Origin: Candidatus Defluviilinea gracilis
GTDB lineage: Bacteria; Chloroflexota; Anaerolineae; Anaerolineales; Villigracilaceae
NCBI GenBank assembly: GCA_016716235.1
Contig: JADJWS010000003.1
Span: 434,001 to 498,000 of the forward strand
Length of the DNA stretch: 64,000 nucleotides
Direction of reading: 5' to 3'
Part shown: positions 60,771 through 64,000 of the stretch, piece by piece
How the letters are laid out: each line of letters starts with the position of its first letter
How positions within the stretch are numbered: position 1 is the stretch's first letter
Notes under the pieces: model-generated
The model's input: only the letters and a program-made list of their open reading frames with translations
The model's database searches: none
Told to the model about the DNA's origin: nothing
Made by a program: the position numbers and the translations under genes

Positions 60771-63221
60771 TCATTGATCGGTCATTTCATACATTTCGGC
60801 GCGACCATCCTTTGTCACAAACACCGCACGCGGAGAAAAGTATCCATCGACTTGTTTGCCTACCATATAGACATCTGACAAGTTGGGGAAATACTCCGGC
60901 GAATACTCTAAATTAAAGATCACCAAATAGTGATTGGGACCCGTCAGATAAAATACCAGGCGCGGGGTTTCGCTTATTTCGTAGCCCAACTTTGCCGTTT
61001 CAGGCTCTCCATCCCCCGCCGCGTAATATCGAGGGTAAATTGCGCGGCCATACAGCGCGATCTCTCCAGGTTGCGCTGTTGCTCCGATTTGCTCGAGGAT
61101 TTCTTTTTGTGATTTTGGAGGGTATTTTTGCGGAAAAACAAATTCGGTCGTTGGCGTAAAACCACCTAAAACCAACAGCAACAGAAAACTTCCGATTAAA
61201 TTTCGACGGGTGAAAGAAGGCAGGGATGGCAAGGATAAGCCAGCGCCGTTCCGCATCGGGAGCCAATACTTCAAACTGTCTTTCCCAATTTTTGTAAAAG
61301 AGAGAAGGAGTCCACATAACAACAATATGCCAAAGAATTGGTATAGATGAAAACCCCAATCTACTGGGATAATAAAGCGCGCACCCGAACTAAAGAATAG
61401 CGAAGTCCACAAGTTGTAAACAATACCCAGGCAAAGAGGAAATAGCCCGATCAGCCCCAGCCGCCGCCAAGCCGCGGAAAGCCCCAGGGAAAAAAATATA
61501 ATGTTAATGGCAAGACGCGAGACCCGCTCGCTCGTGAACGGCAAATCCCAAAACGCATGTTGCGGCAAAAATAGTTCGGTTGGGGAAAGCAATTCATCGC
61601 GCACCGGGAACGCTAAAAGACTCGTGATCGTATTATCGACAAAATGATCGGCAGCCGTGCCTAAAATATAACCTGGATGCTGCAGAAGGCTCTTGAATGT
61701 CATCTGCGTGAGCCGGCTCGAGTACTGCGCGTCATTTTCACCCGGAAGGCGAGGTAGTATTTCGTTGCCCCAACTGCCGCTCCACCGACGCGCCATTGTC
61801 ATTGTCTGAGATAGCGGATTGTCCAAAACGAAACCGCCAGCGGCTAAATAATTCCGCGCGAACCATGGGGCAACGACTACGCCAAGTCCCGTGACTAATA
61901 ATAATGTGTTAATGAGCCATTGCTTACGATCAGAAAACATAAGAAACGTTATGGCGATCGCCACAAAAATAAACACAACACTTTGCAACCGAATAAGAAC
62001 GGCGACTCCGATCACTCCGCCTATCAATGCGGAAAGCCAGACAGGTCTATGGATAGACCGCAGCCAAAGAAACAACAACAACGTAGCCAGGCTGATGAAC
62101 AGCGCCGTAGGCAATTCCGAGAGAAACAATTTGGAATTTGTAACATTATTGGCAAGTAGAACAGCGCCGTTAGAATTCACGTCGCGGAAGATCGTCAATA
62201 GCGAAAGTCCCACGCCCAGGGGCCATCCGCCAATCTCCCTGCCCAACAGGTAGAGTATGACAGGAAAAAACGCAAGTAACAATGACTGAACGAATATGAC
62301 ACGGAGATAACTTTGGTTTCCAAGCAAGTGAAACCAGGTTAACAAAGCGTCGTAAAACGGTCGCGAGGGAATTTCGGGCCAATGAAAGCCGTTCCCGGTC
62401 AATGCTGATTGGGCATATTGAGCGTAGAAAAGAGGATCAGAAAAAGGATAAATTTCAAAATTAGGCGCGCGCGGAGGCGTCGCGGTAAAGCCAGGGTTGA
62501 TAGGCTGGCTCCACCAAATAAACACAGTAAGCGCGTAGATCAACAAAGGCGCCCAAGATATGTTGATCAATAACTTTGCGCGAGATAAATAAGCAATGAC
62601 TCCAATGATGAATAAAACAAACAGAATTTGCCATTCAAAATAAGGGACCGGTGGTCCGCCTAAGTTATCAATCGGAGTGATACCAACTCCGGTAATAATT
62701 ATCAGAAAGCCCAAAATGACAAATAGACCAAGCGCGGCGACGAAGCCAATAAAAACAGGGCGCCACAGGTCAAAAATACCTTTAACTTGTTCATATCTGT
62801 TCCGCCCGATCAAGAATGCACATTCAAGCCCGCAAAGACCAAACCAGAGTTGTAACGGCTGTATTCTAAGCGCGTAAGCTTCATATCTAGAAGAATGGTG
62901 AAGTAAATTAAATAGTTCCAAACTAAGGATCGAAGAAAGCACGACCACAACAGAAGCAACATACAATGCGTCCCAAAACGCCTCGCGCTGTATAATCTTC
63001 AACCAGAAAGGCTGCCGCTCCAAAACCTTGTATCTGAGCGACAGTACAGCAAACAACGCCGCAGGGGCGAGCGCGGCGCTCATCAACATCAAGCGCGCGG
63101 GGGAAAAACCGAAAAGCGCGGGGTTTTCCGCATCCGTCGGAATCATGACGATCCACAGGAAGGCAATAAATCCCTGTAGACTCCACAAGCCAAACATCAA
63201 TTTACACTGACGGGCGGACAT
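60771..63221 (-). CDS. Large polytopic membrane protein, likely GT-C-type glycosyltransferase
   Basis: An 816-residue protein starting MSARQCKLMFG at ATG 63221; the frame opens one TTG codon earlier. It has about 16-18 helices. DPLFYAQYAQSALTGNGFHW after an early helix fits the extracytoplasmic Asp loop of PMT/ArnT enzymes, which move sugars from polyprenyl-phosphate donors to lipids or proteins. The C-terminal ~100 residues are soluble (GEIALYGRAIYPRYYAAGD). It probably uses the lipid-linked sugar made by a GT2 such as the one at 57239-58192 (inference). Confidence 0.68.
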   Translation of the reverse strand: MSARQCKLMFGLWSLQGFIAFLWIVMIPTDAENPALFGFSPARLMLMSAALAPAALFAVLSLRYKVLERQPFWLKIIQREAFWDALYVASVVVVLSSILSLELFNLLHHSSRYEAYALRIQPLQLWFGLCGLECAFLIGRNRYEQVKGIFDLWRPVFIGFVAALGLFVILGFLIIITGVGITPIDNLGGPPVPYFEWQILFVLFIIGVIAYLSRAKLLINISWAPLLIYALTVFIWWSQPINPGFTATPPRAPNFEIYPFSDPLFYAQYAQSALTGNGFHWPEIPSRPFYDALLTWFHLLGNQSYLRVIFVQSLLLAFFPVILYLLGREIGGWPLGVGLSLLTIFRDVNSNGAVLLANNVTNSKLFLSELPTALFISLATLLLFLWLRSIHRPVWLSALIGGVIGVAVLIRLQSVVFIFVAIAITFLMFSDRKQWLINTLLLVTGLGVVVAPWFARNYLAAGGFVLDNPLSQTMTMARRWSGSWGNEILPRLPGENDAQYSSRLTQMTFKSLLQHPGYILGTAADHFVDNTITSLLAFPVRDELLSPTELFLPQHAFWDLPFTSERVSRLAINIIFFSLGLSAAWRRLGLIGLFPLCLGIVYNLWTSLFFSSGARFIIPVDWGFHLYQFFGILLLCGLLLSFTKIGKDSLKYWLPMRNGAGLSLPSLPSFTRRNLIGSFLLLLVLGGFTPTTEFVFPQKYPPKSQKEILEQIGATAQPGEIALYGRAIYPRYYAAGDGEPETAKLGYEISETPRLVFYLTGPNHYLVIFNLEYSPEYFPNLSDVYMVGKQVDGYFSPRAVFVTKDGRAEMYEMTDQ

Positions 63222-63224
63222 CAA

Positions 63225-63641
63225 CCTTATCCATTCAAATTATTCGGGTTCTGCGCTACGGAAATTGTCATTTCAGTTCAGGGAGCAATCATCAAGACAA
63301 CCATTATATACGAATACCATTCACACAACCTCTTCTAACCAACCCGCTCTCCACCTCTCTCATGGATATCTTTGGAATCTATCTTCAAAATTGAAACCCC
63401 AATGCGCGCAATTCCTCTAGCAGAATTGATCGAGTCTGACAATTACACTTCCTTTTCGTGAATTCACCACTGATGTGCATGAACTTCATGAATCAATCTC
63501 CAATCTCCAGTCTCCAATCTCAAATTTCCAGTCTCTACTCCCAACTCTCAATTCTCCAATCCTCTAATTCTCCGCTCTTTCAGCCGCCAGTCTCAAATCT
63601 CTAATTACCACCCTTCGACAAGCTCAGGGCAGGCTTACCAA
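63225..63641. repeat. Repeat-rich intergenic region, no gene
   Basis: These 417 bases hold no supported gene. From about 63490 there is a run of AATCTCCAGTCTCCAATCTC-type words, then CTCTAATTCTCCGCTC. CCCTTCGACAAGCTCAGGGC then marks a known dispersed palindrome (63612-63631). Confidence 0.7.
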
Positions 63642-64000
63642 TTACTCTCTGCTCCTCGGCTTCTCGGACTCCTCGATCAACTCTTGTGGAGTCGGCGCGC
63701 CGCAACTGGGACAAATATATTTTTCCTCAGAAGGCACATATCCGCGATTACAACTCGGACAATTGATCGAACGCGGTGCAACCGGCACTTCCACTTCTTT
63801 CACAACTTCTTTGGTCACTTCGCGTGTGCGTGTCCCACCGCCGCCTAAAACGACAACATTTCCAAGATTCGGCGCGTTCCATCCGCTCGAAGAAACCGAA
63901 CTGGATTTCGATCCGCCTGACGACACCTTTGATTTCGATCCCGAAGACCGCGACGAGCCGCCGCCTTTCGACTCGCCCAACACGAAGAACAACACAGCGA
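63642..64000 (-). CDS. Zinc-ribbon protein, C-terminal part (partial at window edge)
   Basis: The frame is open to the window end, so the N-terminus is missing. The visible ~119 residues have a Gly/Ser-rich stretch (SKGGGSSRSSGSKSKVSS), a VVVLGGGG turn, and a Glu/Val/Lys segment (TREVTKEVVKEVEVPVAP). A double-CxxC zinc ribbon (CPSCNRGYVPSEEKYICPSCG) and a charged tail follow. It may be the end of a membrane or secreted protein with a Ser/Gly linker, but the family is not identifiable from this part. Confidence 0.65.
   Translation of the reverse strand, partial: AVLFFVLGESKGGGSSRSSGSKSKVSSGGSKSSSVSSSGWNAPNLGNVVVLGGGGTRTREVTKEVVKEVEVPVAPRSINCPSCNRGYVPSEEKYICPSCGAPTPQELIEESEKPRSRE

Overview
The window looks like a chromosomal segment of a Chloroflexota bacterium, most likely class Anaerolineae. 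This is inferred from gene content, not computed. The signs are lipoproteins with Thr/Pro-rich linkers after the lipobox, an Ole-type lipid operon, a T-box leader on the Phe-tRNA synthetase operon, a phytol-kinase-like gene, and very many short palindromic repeats between and inside genes. Coding density is high, there is no prophage or complete insertion sequence, and no CRISPR array.

Layout. 1-4001 (+): tail of an unknown gene, adenosine deaminase, aconitase. 4197-9797 (-): five-gene signalling/efflux set (ABC ATPase, ABC-2 permease, histidine kinase, LuxR-type regulator, kinase-less membrane sensor). 9900-13052: Nudix hydrolase, miaB, a Flp-type pilin, two tRNA-Ser genes, a small acetyltransferase. 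13133-20139 (-): six-gene lipid operon with OleC- and OleD-type enzymes, a KAS III enzyme, a metallo-beta-lactamase-fold hydrolase, a GNAT-like protein and an ATP-grasp ligase. 20445-23124 (+): lysine 2,3-aminomutase and two Ig-like lipoproteins. 23259-28761 (-): small membrane protein, pheT and pheS behind a T-box, a methyltransferase. 29032-29675 (+): MntA/HepT toxin-antitoxin pair. 29937-34637 (+): pyruvate:ferredoxin oxidoreductase and a dihydroorotate-dehydrogenase-like protein. 34746-44906: assorted metabolic and envelope genes, among them an aldose-sugar dehydrogenase lipoprotein, an alpha/beta hydrolase, a histone-deacetylase-like enzyme, zinc-ribbon and SHOCT proteins and a flavoprotein.

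44941-46485 (-) is a histidine-ammonia-lyase family gene. 46736-50138 (+) holds a membrane-anchored copper nitrite reductase followed by an NnrS-like protein and two small four-helix heme-copper-like proteins, probably a nitrite/NO module. 50224-53808 holds an intradiol-dioxygenase-like lipoprotein, a methyltransferase, a PIG-L deacetylase and a phytol-kinase-like enzyme. 53965-63221 is mostly surface-glycan genes (acyltransferase, sugar aminotransferase, WxcM-type fusion, GT2, two large polytopic membrane proteins), interrupted by two tRNA genes. The window ends inside a zinc-ribbon gene.

The two most unusual signals are the Ole-type operon, which has a metallo-beta-lactamase-fold gene and no OleB in the window, and a repeat load that has entered conserved genes in frame (acnA, pheT twice, nifJ, probably oleC and others). 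Several intergenic palindromes of this load are flanked by direct repeats whose copies start 90-99 bp apart.
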